A stretch of DNA of 64,000 bases, from the NCBI GenBank assembly GCA_025529335.1, contig JAMYHX010000010.1:186001-250000 (forward strand), read 5' to 3'. Shown piece after piece: positions 41,888-55,300 of this stretch. The stretch's first letter is position 1, and every line of letters begins with the position of its first letter. Below the pieces are notes generated by a model. It searched no databases. It saw only the letters and a program-made list of their open reading frames with translations, and was not told the DNA's origin. The DNA is from Rhizopus sp. PT2906. Its lineage: Eukaryota > Mucoromycota > Mucoromycetes > Mucorales > Rhizopodaceae. The position numbers were made by a program, and so were the translations under genes.

Positions 41888-43248
41888 ATGTATGAAGGAA
41901 AGAAAGATAAAAAAGACTATTCCTTAGGCTTGCATGGTGCTTGTATGAATGGCAATGTTGGTAAATGTCAATAGAATTACTCACTTTATCATACTTTACT
42001 CAACCTGAGACCCTTTTTTGGATTATAAATACTATTCACAGGCTTAGTAAAGTTTGCTCTTGACCATGGAGCACCTATTGACTCCGTTGTGAATGGATAT
42101 ATGCCACTTCAATTAGCTTGTATCAGTGATAACCATGTCGCTGTTGTCCAATATTTAATCGATAGAGGAGCTGATGTCAACGCACAAAAGTAATGAAAAA
42201 CAACTAAAAAGCGCACAACAGACATTTAATCTTTATCCTTAGGTGGTCAAAGAAACACAGTGCTGATAAGTCTCAAGCAGTAGCTGGAGCTACAGGTTCA
42301 ACCGCTTTACATGTCGCTTGTGCTAATGGTTGTACGAAAATCGTAGACTTGCTTCTAAGAAACGGCGCCAAAATTGATGTAAAGGACAAATATGGGTCAA
42401 GACCAATAGATGTTGCAGCAGCCAAAAATCACGTGGAAATAGTCAAATTACTAGAAACTTTTGGAGCCATGCAGGCCATGATGCAAGGGATACAAGAGGC
42501 AAACAACAAGATCAATAATAGAAAACCAGAATTACCCGGACGTCATTCAATAGATAATGCATACATGTCAAGAGCAGAAAGGCTACGTAGACCTAGTTTG
42601 CCTTCTGTTTTTGAATCACAAAAACTGGATATACCAGACATCTCAACTCTACCACCACCAAGACACAGCATCAACACAAGTAGACCGACAGCAGAGGAGC
42701 TGCAGCGCGCAGGAGATTGGTACAGTTACGGTGTTGTCAATCACTATGACGACGAAAATTATCTTCAGTCACTAGAGAGACGAACGTATGGAATCAACGG
42801 TGAAGGCAACCGAAGTTCACTAGATACTGTCAGACCCAGTCTTGACAATGTGCCTTCACTGATACGATGCAGTTCTGACGGTTTACGTACAACTGCCTTA
42901 AAGAACGCAATGGCAGCAAACAATGTACAGGATGAAGATGCGGATGAGGCTGAACCCCGTCCGTCATTTTACGAAGAACAAAGACCTGAGATTACGCCAC
43001 CTAGGAAAAAGAGTTGGTGGAGTGGCAGTGACAATAGTGTGCGTAAATCAATGGATGAAGGTAATCATAGGACCAGTCTTGATTTTAGACCTAGTCTCGA
43101 TGGATTGTCACAGTTAGCCAAAAGAAGTATGGAAGGATTATCACGCAAGAGTGTTGACGTGGATGATCATGTATATATAGATCGAAAGAATACAAGAACT
43201 GGCTTTCTTTCCAAATGGTGGTCTCCAACAAATAGCAACAGAAAGTAA
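41888..43248 (+). CDS. Ankyrin-repeat protein
   Basis: Three exons (41888-41960, 42042-42189, 42243-43248) encode about 408 residues. The first about 155 residues hold four or five ankyrin repeats (LHGACMNGNVGLVKFALDHG, MPLQLACISDNHVAVVQYLI, TALHVACANGCTKIVDLLLR, RPIDVAAAKNHVEIVKLLET). The remaining 250 residues are polar and probably disordered, with repeated Ser-Leu-Asp phrases (RSSLDTVRPSLDNVPSL; RTSLDFRPSLDG; SRKSVDVDD) that look like a short repeated phosphorylation-type motif, plus two Trp-rich basic patches (KKSWWSGS, FLSKWWSP). It is probably an adaptor; partners are unknown. Confidence 0.75.
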
Positions 43249-43339
43249 TTTTGTTTGTTTTTTATTTGTTGATATTATATATATACCCCCTCTTTTCTGA
43301 ATTCTGTATATAAAATAAATAAAAAGGGGCTTCTTCTTT

Positions 43340-44674
43340 TTATGCAGTAGGTTGTGACTTATCAAACCAAAGCTTGACTGACTTGTCTTGGTCAATAGAG
43401 CCAGAGGCAATAATGTTCATGGTAGGATGACATGCGATACCAAGCACGACATCCGAATGTCCTTCGAGTTTTTGTACAATTTCCTTTGTTTGCAAATTCC
43501 AAATATATATATTGTGATCTTCACTTCCACTCACAATCCACTTTCCACCTGTCACACTAAAGCTGGCGAATATACAGTATTTAGTATTTTCATGTCCTCG
43601 ATAAGTCTTTAAGCATTTTCCAGTATGATAATTCCATAATCGCAAAGTGCTATCTAAAGTGGATGCAAGGATATATTTGCCATTGGGTGAAAATTTAACA
43701 AAAGATCTGTCCTTTGTTTAGTTTCTTCTTTGTTTTGCATGTCGATTTCTTTAAATAGTTCAAACTTACACAGGTGGATTATCATCATCTACCAACGTCT
43801 TTAAGCATTGACCACTCGCTGTATCCCAGATACGACTAGATAATGATAAATACTTAAGTAATAAACTATCAAACATACTTACATCAAGCCGTCATGACTA
43901 CAACTGACAATCATGGTACCGTCTCTATTAAAGTGTACTGCAGATACAGGATCTGAATGGGCTGGTAATGTCTTCATACACTTTCCTTTTTTAACATCCC
44001 AAATCTTGATACTTTCATCAAATGAGCCCGAAACGATGAGGTTAGATTGAGGATTGTAATTGACACAAAACACATAGTTTGTATGTCCCCTTAAAACTTT
44101 GACAGTGTCACGCTATAATAAATATGTATATGCGTCAATCCCATAATCGAGGGGTTTTATTTCTTTTATTTTCACTTACGGTAGCAAGACTCCATATACG
44201 AATTGTTCTATCATCAGAAGCTGAACATAAATTTTGAGAATCGGAAGACCAGGCAACATCAGAGATACCCTGTGTATGTCCTTCTAGAGTAGCCTCATAC
44301 TTTCCATCCAATGCATGCCAAATTTTAATAGTTTTGTCAGCAGCTAAAATGTGATCCTGTTTAAGATAACTATATGAAGCATGTATATGTACTTACAGCA
44401 ACTGGCTAACCATTTGCCGTCAGGAGAGAATTTGACACTAGATACAGACATACGATGACCTACCAGAGAGTACTTTAACTCATACTGTGGTTTACGTTGC
44501 TCCTGTTTTGGCTTTTGGTCTGCTTCATGTTTTTTTTCGGCAGGAAGCTGTTGTGTTGTCTCTGTTGAAGCAGAGTCTTCTTCTCTTGGTCGTTTTTCAG
44601 CTTCCACTAATAGAATTAAGAGTCATGGATGAATAAGAAAGAGTAATTTAAAAGAGACATTAGATAAACTTACT
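43340..44674 (-). CDS. WDR5: WDR5/Swd3 WD40 protein of COMPASS
   Basis: A seven-blade WD40 protein, core subunit of SET1/COMPASS histone H3K4 methyltransferase. Blades read YSLVGHRMSVSSVKFSPDGK, SADKTIKIW, GISDVAWSSDSQNLCSASDD, FCVNYNPQSNLIVSGSFDES, DPVSAVHFNRDGTMIVSCSH, SFVKFSPNGKYILASTLDST and FSVTGGKWIVSGSEDHNIYI, very close to animal WDR5. A 40-residue polar N-terminus precedes them. The start codon appears split by an intron: A at 44674, then 44607-44673 removed, then TG at 44605-44606. No other ATG fits before the first blade. It lies only about 90 bp downstream of the seven-TM gene on the same strand. Confidence 0.9.
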
Positions 44675-44766
44675 TTTATTAGAGTTATTAAATATTTATG
44701 TGTGAGTAAAAAAAAAAAAAAAATAAAATAAAAAATGCAGTAAAAAATAAATTTGTCGTGACTGCT

Positions 44767-46026
44767 TTATCGAGATCCAGATTCATATTCACTTTTCTCC
44801 AGCTTCAACACTTGTGAAATGTGATATTTATCACAACCATTGTTGAATTTAGTAATCACGGAGGATTGAGTGTTTTCAACCAAAACACTTGAATTAGAAC
44901 TAATGATTGATTCCAAGTCTTGCTTATCTGTGATCATATTTTGAGTTGTTCCTTCTTCCCCTGGCTTTATTTTGAATTGTCTGATTAGCAAGTAACCAGT
45001 GAATATCCCTTTATTAAAAAAATGATTAGCTGTACTATGATTTAGCATTTAAGCTTACAGTCAAAGCAGTATAGATCAGCTGAAAGACCACCGGCAGCTC
45101 TGGTAGCTATTAAGATACCAACGATGATATTTGACACGATAACACCAACTCTAATACAAATAAGCTTCAGATGTAATGAGTCATATTTTGACACTTACGA
45201 ATAAAGAATACCATTTGAGATTAATGATTTATACAAGCTGTTACCAAACCTGCGGTAATGACGAAATATAACAGCCAAGAATGCGAGAGATAGAAAGCCA
45301 TTACTTGCTATGTCCAAGAATAGTTTGACTAAAGCTGGCCATTCAACTAGTAAAAAATTCAGTTTAGATTTTCTACAAGATTACGCTGGTACGTACGATT
45401 ATTCAGCTAAAGTAAAAAAAAAAAAAGGTTAATAAAGAAAGACATGAACAATAAGATGTAACTTACAATACAATTGCCAATAATGTCCTTGTAAGTGGGT
45501 ACTTTTCCATAAGCAGCGAAAATAAAGATGAGCGCGATATAGCCAAGATTGATAAGCGAGCCCAGGATGAGCAATAGGATAGAGCGGTCATAACAAATGT
45601 AAGCCTTGTACAGCAAAATAGTTTGAATGGCACATCCTTCCAGGTTAACTACTATAATAGCTATCCAAAACCTCTGTCATGAAAAAAATAATCAATCAGA
45701 ATAGTAAACGATGCGGTTCTTCAACTTACAGTAATACAGTCGACTGGTGTAAAAGGGCTTAAGGCACTGCATAAGACAGTAACGAAGCATGCTAATGTTT
45801 CAAAAAGCAAAAGATAGTGAAGCCATTTTCGTTTTCTCCAAACCATTTCTGCAACAGTTATTACTTGCCAAATGGTACAGCTTACGCACATCCCCAGGTA
45901 AGTAATGGTAAAAGTCGATAGCCTAAGATAAGACCGCGTAGGTTCATTCAGGTCATCATAAGTTACATTAAAGGGATTCATGGCTTCAAGCGTTACATTG
46001 GATGAATGTTCAAAGTTTATATCCAT
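44767..46026 (-). CDS. Seven-TM membrane protein, unknown
   Basis: Several exons including a 10-nt micro-exon (45397-45406). An N-terminal glycosylatable tail (NVTLEAMNPFNVTYDDL) is followed by about seven hydrophobic spans: STFTITYLGMCVSCTIWQVI, LLLFETLACFVTVLCSA, FWIAIIVVNLEGCAIQTILL, LLLILGSLINLGYIALIFIF, GFLSLAFLAVIF, VGVIVSNIIVGILIA, and a last weak one. The C-terminal tail is polar, Ser-rich and about 80 residues. This N-out 7TM layout would suit a receptor-like protein, but no GPCR signature is seen. It does not look closely related to the 33705 gene. Confidence 0.6.
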
Positions 46027-47341
46027 TCTATAAGAAAAAAGAATAGCAAACGATAAAGAAAGTTAAATGGTCATTCAAAAAGCCCTTATTATTTATACCA
46101 AATCATCTCGTAACATAAAGAACCCTCCCTCTTGTTCTCACCTTTTCGTATCATCTACAGTTTTAACTGTCTTGCTTTTTTTTACAATTTGATTCAGGCA
46201 AATGATTCATAAGCCTTGAATTCATCTATTCTTCTTCTTTATCCTTTCTCTATTCTTCAAGAACATCAACATAATAACCAAAGTCTGATGTTAGAGTAAA
46301 ATAGGATATGCACGAAGATCATTTGTTTGTCCGCTGAAAATGGAAATTTGAACCTTTTTTTTGTAAGGCAAATGACCAAGACGTGCATACACTTGACTAT
46401 AACAATTTGACTGTTTTTCTATGCATACATAAAAATCATGATATGATAGACTGAGATCATTGTGATCAGTTAGTAACCAGTCTTTTTATTGCAATAGACA
46501 CATTTATCTCTTAAATATATTCAATTCTATATTCAATGCAGCTCATAAAAACAAGTATACAACATAGTCATTGAGCAAAATAATAAAGGGTGCACAGGCG
46601 AAATCAAAAAGACTGTAATGGAGACTAAAAAACTCCCATTTTGGGGATTAAGGGTAAAAAAAAAAAAGATGTAATGGAATCAAAAGGCGAATGTAACAAA
46701 AGATTAACTGATATTATCGAGCCAATAGAGGAAGCGACTACCCAGAAAGTTGGTTTCCTAGTGGAAGTAATCGTGCTAAAGTTGATCTATTTCAGAAAGA
46801 ATGGAACAGATAATCGTCCAATAAAACCGCCAAGAGTCAGCATATCTTTGGGAAACTTGAGGACTCATAGAAAGCTTATTGAGAAGAAATAGCAGAGGAT
46901 TCGAGCTGAAGAGTGGGACAGAAGTTGTTGATGCATCTGACGATATTCAATGACATATGGCCGAGTAAGGATACGAGTAAGATGTCTAGGACATTGTCGT
47001 GGTCTCCCTACAGGCAGCCAGCCAAAGCACAACGACTACACTCTTGATGGGTCCTGGGTATCCATAGAATTGAATCAATTGCTAACTTGGAACGACACAT
47101 TGAGAGGAGCTTTGACCCGTGACCATCCATTCGTTGTTGTCCAAAATCCACAGGTTTGACTGTATCAATCAATCAATCAAAAAAAGGCAAGGGAAAAAAC
47201 AAAGCGCGTTACAAATTTTGACTAAAACTTTGACTGCCCGACACTTCACACGAACCAAAATAAATTTGATATAAATGCAGATTGATAAGTCTTTCTTAAG
47301 GTTTTCAAGCCTTTTTTTTCTTTTTTCTTTTTTTGCTTTCA
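46027..47341. other. 1.3-kb intergenic region with fragmentary frames
   Basis: Plus-strand frames at about 46673-46892 and 46950-47159 (with LDGSWVSIELNQLLTWNDTL) look partly coding-like but have no start, splice or domain support. They may be remains of a mobile element. A CT-rich tract (47310-47340) directly precedes the SSADH start. Confidence 0.35.
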
Positions 47342-49195
47342 ATGATTAGAGCTGCTGTACAGACTACGTACCTTAGAGCTTGTTTAAATCCTAGTCGTCA
47401 ACCTATTATTAAAAAGTTCAACATGTCTGCTATGAGGTCTATTGTCACTACAGTTGATGTTCCAAAGGTAAATTATTTTACATACAGCATATGTCATAGC
47501 TAAATATTCTTTCTTTTAGCTCAAGGACCCAAGCCTACTGAAACACACTGCGTTTATTAATAATGAATGGACCAACAAAGATGTATCCGAGACCTTTTCT
47601 GTATTGGGTAAGCAAAATAGCACGATGATACACACAGGCATCGCTCATTCTCTCTATCATGCACATGTATATAGATCCTGCTACTGATAAAGAAATTGGA
47701 AAGCTACCCGATATGGGTGCTAAAGAAACCCGTGAAGCTATTGAAGTAGCAGCAGAGGCCTTTAAATCATGGTCTACAACCACAGGCAAAGAACGACACG
47801 ACCTTTTGTTAGCTTGGTATAGAACCATTATGGACAATCAAGAGGACCTTGCTACCATCTTGACATGGGAAAATGGCAAGACCTTGACAGAAGCAAAGGG
47901 TGAGGTTGCCTATGGTGCTTCCTTCTTTGAATGGTTTGCTGAAGAAGCCGTCCGTACTTATGGTACCGTCATTCCTTCACATATTCCTCATCAAAGATTT
48001 ATTACAATCAAGCAACCTGTTGGTGTAGTTGGCGTAATCACCCCTTGGAGTAAGTGACATGAGCATTTGACGTCAATGTGAACTAACATTTTTTTTTAAA
48101 AAAAAGATTTCCCGATTGCCATGATCACACGTAAAGTAGGTGCTGCATTGGCTGCTGGTTGTACATGTGTTATTAAGCCTGGGGCAGAGACACCTTACTC
48201 AGCTTTGGCATTGTGTGAGCTTGCTCGACGTGTGGGTATCCCTGCTGGTGTGGTCAATGTGATTCCTACACATAAGCACGTAGCAGATGTCGGAAAAGAA
48301 CTGTGTACAAACCCTACCGTCCGAAAGATCTCTTTTACTGGCTCTGTAAGTTTAGTTAAGCATGTTGTCCGTGTCTAACAATGTTCATAGACTGCTGTTG
48401 GTAAACTTTTGATGGCCCAATCAGCCAATACAATGAAGAAAGTCTCTATGGAACTTGGTGGAAATGCTGCATTCATCATCTTTGATGATGCTGATATTCA
48501 AGCAGCCATTGATGGTAAACTAAATAGATTGACAACAAGAAAGAGAGAGAGAGAGGCCTAATATTTGAATTGTAGCTGTGATAGCATGTAAATTTAGAGG
48601 TACAGGACAAACGTGCGTATCTGCCAATCGTATCTACGTACAAAATGGTATCTACAAGGAATTTTCTACCCGTCTTGCTGAAAAGGTGAGTCAGTTCAAA
48701 GTTGGACACGGATTCCATTCGGAGACAACCCATGGTCCATTGATTAACGACAAGAGCATTGAAAAAGTCAAGACACATGTTGAAGATGCTGTCAATAAGG
48801 GAGCTCATATCTTGACGGGCGGTAAGCATCTCGGTGGCTGCTTTTTTGAGCCTACAGTCTTGGCCAACATGAAGAAGCATATGACAATTCACTCTGAGGA
48901 GACATTTGGTCCTGTTGCTGCCTTGTTTGGATTTGATAGTGAGGATGAAGTGATTTCCTTGGCCAATGATACATCCTTTGGATTAGCCAGTTACTTCTTC
49001 TCTCGTGATGTGGGACGTTGCTGGAGAGTGGCTGAACGCTTAGAATCTGGTATGGTTGGTGTCAATACTGGTATTATTTCAAATTGTTACGCTCCATTTG
49101 GTGGCGTCAAAGAGAGCGGTCTTGGTCGAGAAGGCTCACAGTATGGTATCGATGACTATACCCACATAAAGTACATCAACATGGGTGGTATTTAA
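47342..49195 (+). CDS. Succinate-semialdehyde dehydrogenase, probably mitochondrial
   Basis: Six exons (47342-47467, 47520-47607, 47675-48049, 48107-48345, 48391-48514, 48576-49195) give 523 residues. It oxidises succinate semialdehyde to succinate with NAD(P)+, the last step of the GABA shunt. Motifs are PWNFPIAMITRK, KPGAETPYSA, SFTGSTAVGK, the Glu motif in MELGGNAAF and the catalytic Cys in GQTCVSANR, with the C-terminal PFGGVKESGLGREGS. The first about 40 residues (MIRAAVQTTYLRACLNPSRQ) are Arg/Ala-rich without acids and look like a mitochondrial presequence; a second Met (residue 28) could start a cytosolic form. Closest type is UGA2/ALDH5. Confidence 0.88.
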
Positions 49196-49305
49196 ATAGC
49201 AAAATAAAATTGTGTACATATCAAAAGTCTTTACATTGAATTACCAATTGATTTATTTTAATCATTATTGCATTATAAAAAGTCTACTCTATATGTAATA
49301 TATAA

Positions 49306-52300
49306 TTAACCCTTGATCATTGAAGATAAAAAGAGAGACTTGATAATCTTGGGTAACTCCTTATTTTCGGTACAGATATGAGCATGACTACCCAAGGCTT
49401 TCTTGAGCTGTTCTGCTTGATCTTGAAGACTACCAATAAAGATCATCTGGGCTGTAACTCTGTCATCCGATTTCAGAATCCTTGCAATGTCGTTAGGATG
49501 GATATTGTACTGAGCAATGTTTGCATCAGATAAAACAACTACAAAATAGTCATCTGCCTCTTCAGCTACTATTTCCTTCATCGAATGTGAGGCTGCTCCT
49601 AATGTATTATCACCACTCAGACAGTACTGTGAATGTGCTTTCATCTTGCTAATAACTTCAAATTCATCCTTTTCAGTCTTGGGATATTTGCCTGGAACAA
49701 CGAATTCAATATTTGCTCCATCCCCACTGTGGCCAACAATTTTGTACGCAAACTTGTGTTCAAATCCTCGAAAGGATTCCATGAGCATAAGAGCGACTTC
49801 TAAAGATCTTTCTAAACGGCGATCATGGCTATTGAACCGATACATGCTTGCAGACAAGTCAAACACAAAATTCATTCGCTTGGGCTTTTCTTGGAATAAT
49901 CCAAGCTCAGGGTCATCCTCCCCTCTCTTCTTATAGATTGCTCTTTCGCCTGTAAGACCTTCGACACTAGAGTATAGGCATTAGTTATCTACTCTTCAAA
50001 TTTAATTTTTTTGTTTACATTTTTCTGTCATCCAAGTCACCAGATGATTGATTCTTTAACCATACTCGTTCATGCTGCTTAGCTTCAACTCCTTCTAGAA
50101 TTACACGAAGCTCACGAACTTCACGTCGGATGTTATCCATATATTGATTGAATTGCTACAAAGGAAAAAGTTAATAAAAGAGCGGGAAAAGGGACTAGAG
50201 CACATACTTGAAAGTCGGCTTGTGTCATGTCAAGTTTAGCCAGTCTCTTTTCCATGGCTTGCTCATGTCTTTCACTACACACAAAAGGGTTAGTCATTAT
50301 GTCTTTTAGCTGCTACTGGGGGTTGCATACCGTTGCGCTTCACTGATTTCTTGAGGTTCACTATCTGTAGTTCTCTATAGAATATATAAAAAGTTTAGTT
50401 GCATGGTTAAAACAACACCTCGGTCGTTCATATATATTTACCAGCTTGAGATTTTCCAGGTCCTCAAAACTGGCTTCTTGACGTCCATCTTCGTTCATAT
50501 TGACACTAGAACCGGAGCCTCCGCCGCCAGAACCATCTCCACCAGAGCCTCCAGAGCCGCCACTTCCACCTCCTCCAGATCCACCTTCACCTTGACCACC
50601 ACCGGATCCTTTGCCTTTTCCATTTGATTCGCCATCTTCTCCCTGTTCAGCTTCTATTTTTTCAAAAAGCTCATTTAATTTCACATTCTAAAACAAAAGG
50701 CAACCGTTAATGTATGTGCTTATTTTTCATCATCATCTTACATCGTCTTTTGTTTCATAAATAACAGATAACGCTTGTTGATCCACACCAACCATCTGTT
50801 TCCAAGTCTGGGCAGCTTTGTATATATCATTAGAGTTGACTTGCCAGATACGAACCGTACCGGCGTTATCTAATGTCGCAAGATTGCCATTGGGCAATTC
50901 ACACATGGTCACTGCCTGTCTCTCCACCTGGAATTGACTATAGATTCCGCCTTCTGACGATCCAATGATGGACAATGGGAACTTGATGCGCCAAATTTGA
51001 CCTGAGGCAGGGTTCAAAAGATCCAACGTACTTTCAGCACGACCATCAGCAGGAGGTTCGACAATGGCTAACTGCTGAGTATGAGCAAGATACAATGTAG
51101 ACCCTTTGATGTGTACATTTGTTCTGGCCTCAGTTAACTGTTGCTGCTTAAAGTAAGCTAAAACACGCACAACGCCATCACTTGTCAGGAACTGAGATGC
51201 AGAACAGCCTTCGAGTATAGAGGCATACTTGTTTGGATTCACTGTCTGTGCCACTCTTGCACCGGAAGAAAATTCACGTTCATAGATATGGCTTAATGTA
51301 TCAACGGCATGTCCATTTTGACCAAGCGATTGAATGGGTTCTATCACATTTGGGATGCCGCCCTTATCTGGATAAATGGCATAAAGATTGGTATCTCGGC
51401 TACCTTTGGCGATCCAGAATGATGGTTCAATTACGTGTAATTGCTCAATGCGAGAAGGCAGGACAACTGTGTGCTGTTTCGACGTGTTAAAGTCGAGAAT
51501 AGCAATCGTGGCGCGATCTTGCTGATAGAAAACTAGAATACCAGAAGCAGATAGATTGGTACACATGATAGATTTTACAGGGTCTAAGCCGCGAATGACA
51601 GCAGAGGCTACCGTCTTTTTGTTAAAATCACAGCAGAGTAGTTCGTTATTAGAAGGGTTATGTAGAGCCAGGTACTTGACGGTGCCATTTTGAGCATTTC
51701 GAATGACAGCAATGCGGAGTCTAGGTGGTGCTCGTTGAAGTGGGAAGTACTCGTAAAGATCTAAGCTGTCAATCTTCTTGTGATTAGGATTAACACGGTG
51801 AAGAGTAACAGGGTTCGTAGTGACAATAAACAGAGTGCCATCATCCATGGCAGCGATATCTAAAGCTTCTCCACGCGTAGGAATATCAAATGTATAAAGC
51901 ATTTCAGAGAAAACGGTTGAACGTCCTTCTTTACGCTCAAGGTCCTTCCAGTTCTTGTCGATGCTAATATCCCAGCCGCCTCGGATAGCTATAGGCTCTG
52001 TCTCGATCTTGACTGCTGTTTGCTTAGCAGCAGAGGGCACGCGTGTCCACTGTTCACATAACGTAGGCTTGCCGATCGAAATCACATCACCCAAACGCAT
52101 AGAAAAGTCAGACTCAAGTCCGATCGGGATACCATGTTTTTCAAAGACTTCAATGACCAGTTCCTTGGAAGTTTGGTCGTACTGGTCAAAGTCAAACACG
52201 TTCTGAAGAATTTTTGAGATGCCTTCTTGTGGATAGTTTTGAAGATGAAGAACAATGTTGACCAGTTCACGCGTGGAATACGGATAAGAGATAAGACCAT

Positions 52301-55300
52301 CGTCAGTAAGCTTTCTCAAGTCAGTAAAGGCGCTTGACAGCTTCATTAGCAAATCTTCAGAGACATCAGGTCCATAATTCTTTAGTAAAAACATTTCAGA
52401 GTTCATGTCGGGATTATCAACAGCATGACAGCTAAACACATCACCAATTTCACGGTAAAAGTCATTTCCTAAGAATGGGTAGCCTGGTCGGTTGGCAAGG
52501 ACGAGCATGCGGAAATTAGGATGGATCATGATGTAGTTATCATCTTCCTGAATATCGGTTTCTTTGGAAATAATGCGTCGACCATCACCCAAAACCATTT
52601 GGCCATCTTCCACTAAACTCTTGAGAACAGCAGTAACGTATGTAGGTGCCTTATCTGCTTCATCAACCACTAAGATAGTACCATCTCGAACAGCTTTTAC
52701 AAGGGCAGAGTCTTCATAGGTTAAGACGCCATTGGCAATAGCAGGTGTTGTAGTCAAGCTCTGAACCGTACTGTCACGGTGAAGTTGGATATATTCACGA
52801 GGAAGCTGCAGTAATTGCAAAAAGTAATCAGCCAGCTTGTTCTTGCCAACACCTTGGTTACCGATGAGCAAGAGATGATCGCCTAATTGATAATCTTTAA
52901 GCATCTCACGGAGAATCTCGGTGTGAGCAGGATTTTCGTGAAATACAACATTGGGAATCAGCATTGGGTCACCACCTTTGAAGACAGGTTCAACGACATT
53001 GCCAATACGGATTTGCTCTGGTGTTTCCCTAGTGGGCAACACTTCAATCTTGAGTTCTTCAGTAGTCGCCTTGGGAGGATAGATGCCATTGGCTGTCAAG
53101 AGATTGTGAAGGGCTTCACGAGCAACACTAGGCATAAACCGAGACAGTGCAGCTTTATTGATAGCGGTATACAAGCTTTCGTTTTCAAAATAAGATAATC
53201 GGCGGCAGATACGAATGAGTTGACGCGTAGATAAGGCACTAGAGAGCATACGCACAGTGTCATCCGTATCGCGACGAAGACGTCGTGCAAAGGTTAAGAG
53301 CTGTCTCAACTTGTCTTCATCTACACCAGGCGATAGAGCGCTCAGTACCTCTTGTTCTTCGTTAGAAGGAAGAGAATCAACAACAATAGAGTGAAACATG
53401 GAGAGGATTTCAGCGCTTAACCAAGATCCAGCCTTTGCATCGCCTTGTCCACTCGCTTTAGCCAAAGCAATGATGCGGAAAGATGGATGAATTGGGATTA
53501 ATTTCTTTGCTTCTAATTCTTCCAAAGATAGCTTCTTTATCAACTTTTCATATCTATGAGCATTAATAAGACGCGTGCCATCAGGTAATTGAGTTTCACG
53601 ATCGCTGCAAAGTCGCTGTAAGGTATTTAATGTACCGTAAGAAAGAGCCTCAATACCGTCCAGGATGGCCAAGCGACCGTGAATGGCAGCTTCAACAAGA
53701 AGAGAATTTTCCCAAATAGTGTCACCTCTTTCTGTAGTAGATCGACGCTGTAGAAGGTCTCGTGAAGACATATCACGATAGAGCGGAATGTAATCAATCG
53801 TATAACCGAGTCGACGAGCAAACTGTCTAACAAGCGCTGATTTACCAACACCTTTCTGTGTACCAAGCAAACAAATGTCTCTATTGCCAGCGTGGACGAG
53901 AACCATCGAAGATAAGATTTCACGATGATAAGGTGTTTCAATGTAGAACTCGGCATGACTGAAGGAAGAAGGACCACAATGAATAGGCAGGGCGACGGCA
54001 GGATAACATGAGGAAGCAAAGGTAGCAAGGGCTTTGTGTACATGATGATATCCATCTACAGAAATCCTCGTCATTGTGGGTGCTGGCTCAACATTTACAA
54101 CAGTGAAGCCCGAGGGTGTCTGTCTTGCTTCCATGTGTGCCTCAACTATAGCAGATTTGATATTAAATCGTCTATAGGCAGACTCTATCACGCTCAGTTG
54201 CTCTAAGTCGCATGTAGGCAACAGAGGATAAGGGTATAACAAATCTAAAAGAAATCTAGGATGAAGCTGAGGAATAAGAGATAATAAGCTAGCCAAAGTC
54301 TCTACTGTCATTGGAAATTCTGGTACTTCGACTTCACGAGCACTATTCTTGTCGTTATTCTGTACTCCCAAGACTAAACTGACTGATACCAATCGTTCAA
54401 TGAGTTCTCTGGGCACTTTACTGTTGTTGATGAGCCTAAGCATCTGGTTGACTTGTGTGCTGAATTCGGGAGCTCTAATATCTCTGCTCTGAAATCGAGA
54501 CCTGAGTGGTGGATCAAGAGGATAACCGACATAAGGAGGAACAGGAAGTCCTTTTAAAAAAAAGTCAATACAGCTTTCCCAAGCGTTATTTATAGTTACC
54601 TAATGCGAATACCAAAAATCGAGGGCTAACCTTTTCAAATTTGGTATTTTTATTATCTACCAAATCTTTTGTTGTTAGGAAACGTCCATCATCTAGTGCC
54701 ATTTCTCTATTTTCTAATAAATTGTTTAAAATGGGCAAGACGTTGCGCTCTGCTTTTTCGATGCCGTCCAAGACTAAGATTCTACCATGAATTGCTGCCC
54801 TAACCGCTGCTTGATCAACATAAAATGATGTACTATTTTGAAGCTCTCTTCTTTGCTTTAAGTCTGCATCTGTCACGTCTTTGGATAATGCCACATATTC
54901 AATTCTATAAGCAAATCAGTAATCAATCTAGGAGCAATCTATTCTCATTTACTCTCTTTGTGTCATTTCTGCATATTTAATGACAAGATTGCGTCGTAAT
55001 GGTCCCGGTGGGCCTAACAAAAAGATATCTTGCCCAAGCTAATAATAATAAAAAGATAGGGTCAATACATTATATTCAGTTGTTATCACTAGCTTTGAAT
55101 ACCTTGTCTTTTTGCATGATCCATCTCAAATGCCTCAAGATATCCTAATAGATTGTTTTTGTCAGTTATAAAATAATAATATGCATAAATTCAAATAGAA
55201 AGCAGTACCTGAGCTCCTTCATAGAAAGGTCCTTGTAATTCAGGGACTAATTCAGGATTTGTTGGAGGGTAAACTTCCATTACAACATCACCAATGCGAA

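Noticed and set aside
33705..46026. The two seven-TM genes as a recent duplicate pair
   Set aside because: Loops, tail motifs and exon structure differ and I see no aligned blocks.
50403..50627. Plus-strand Thr/Ser-rich frame
   Set aside because: Antisense shadow of the Gly/Ser linker of VWA8.
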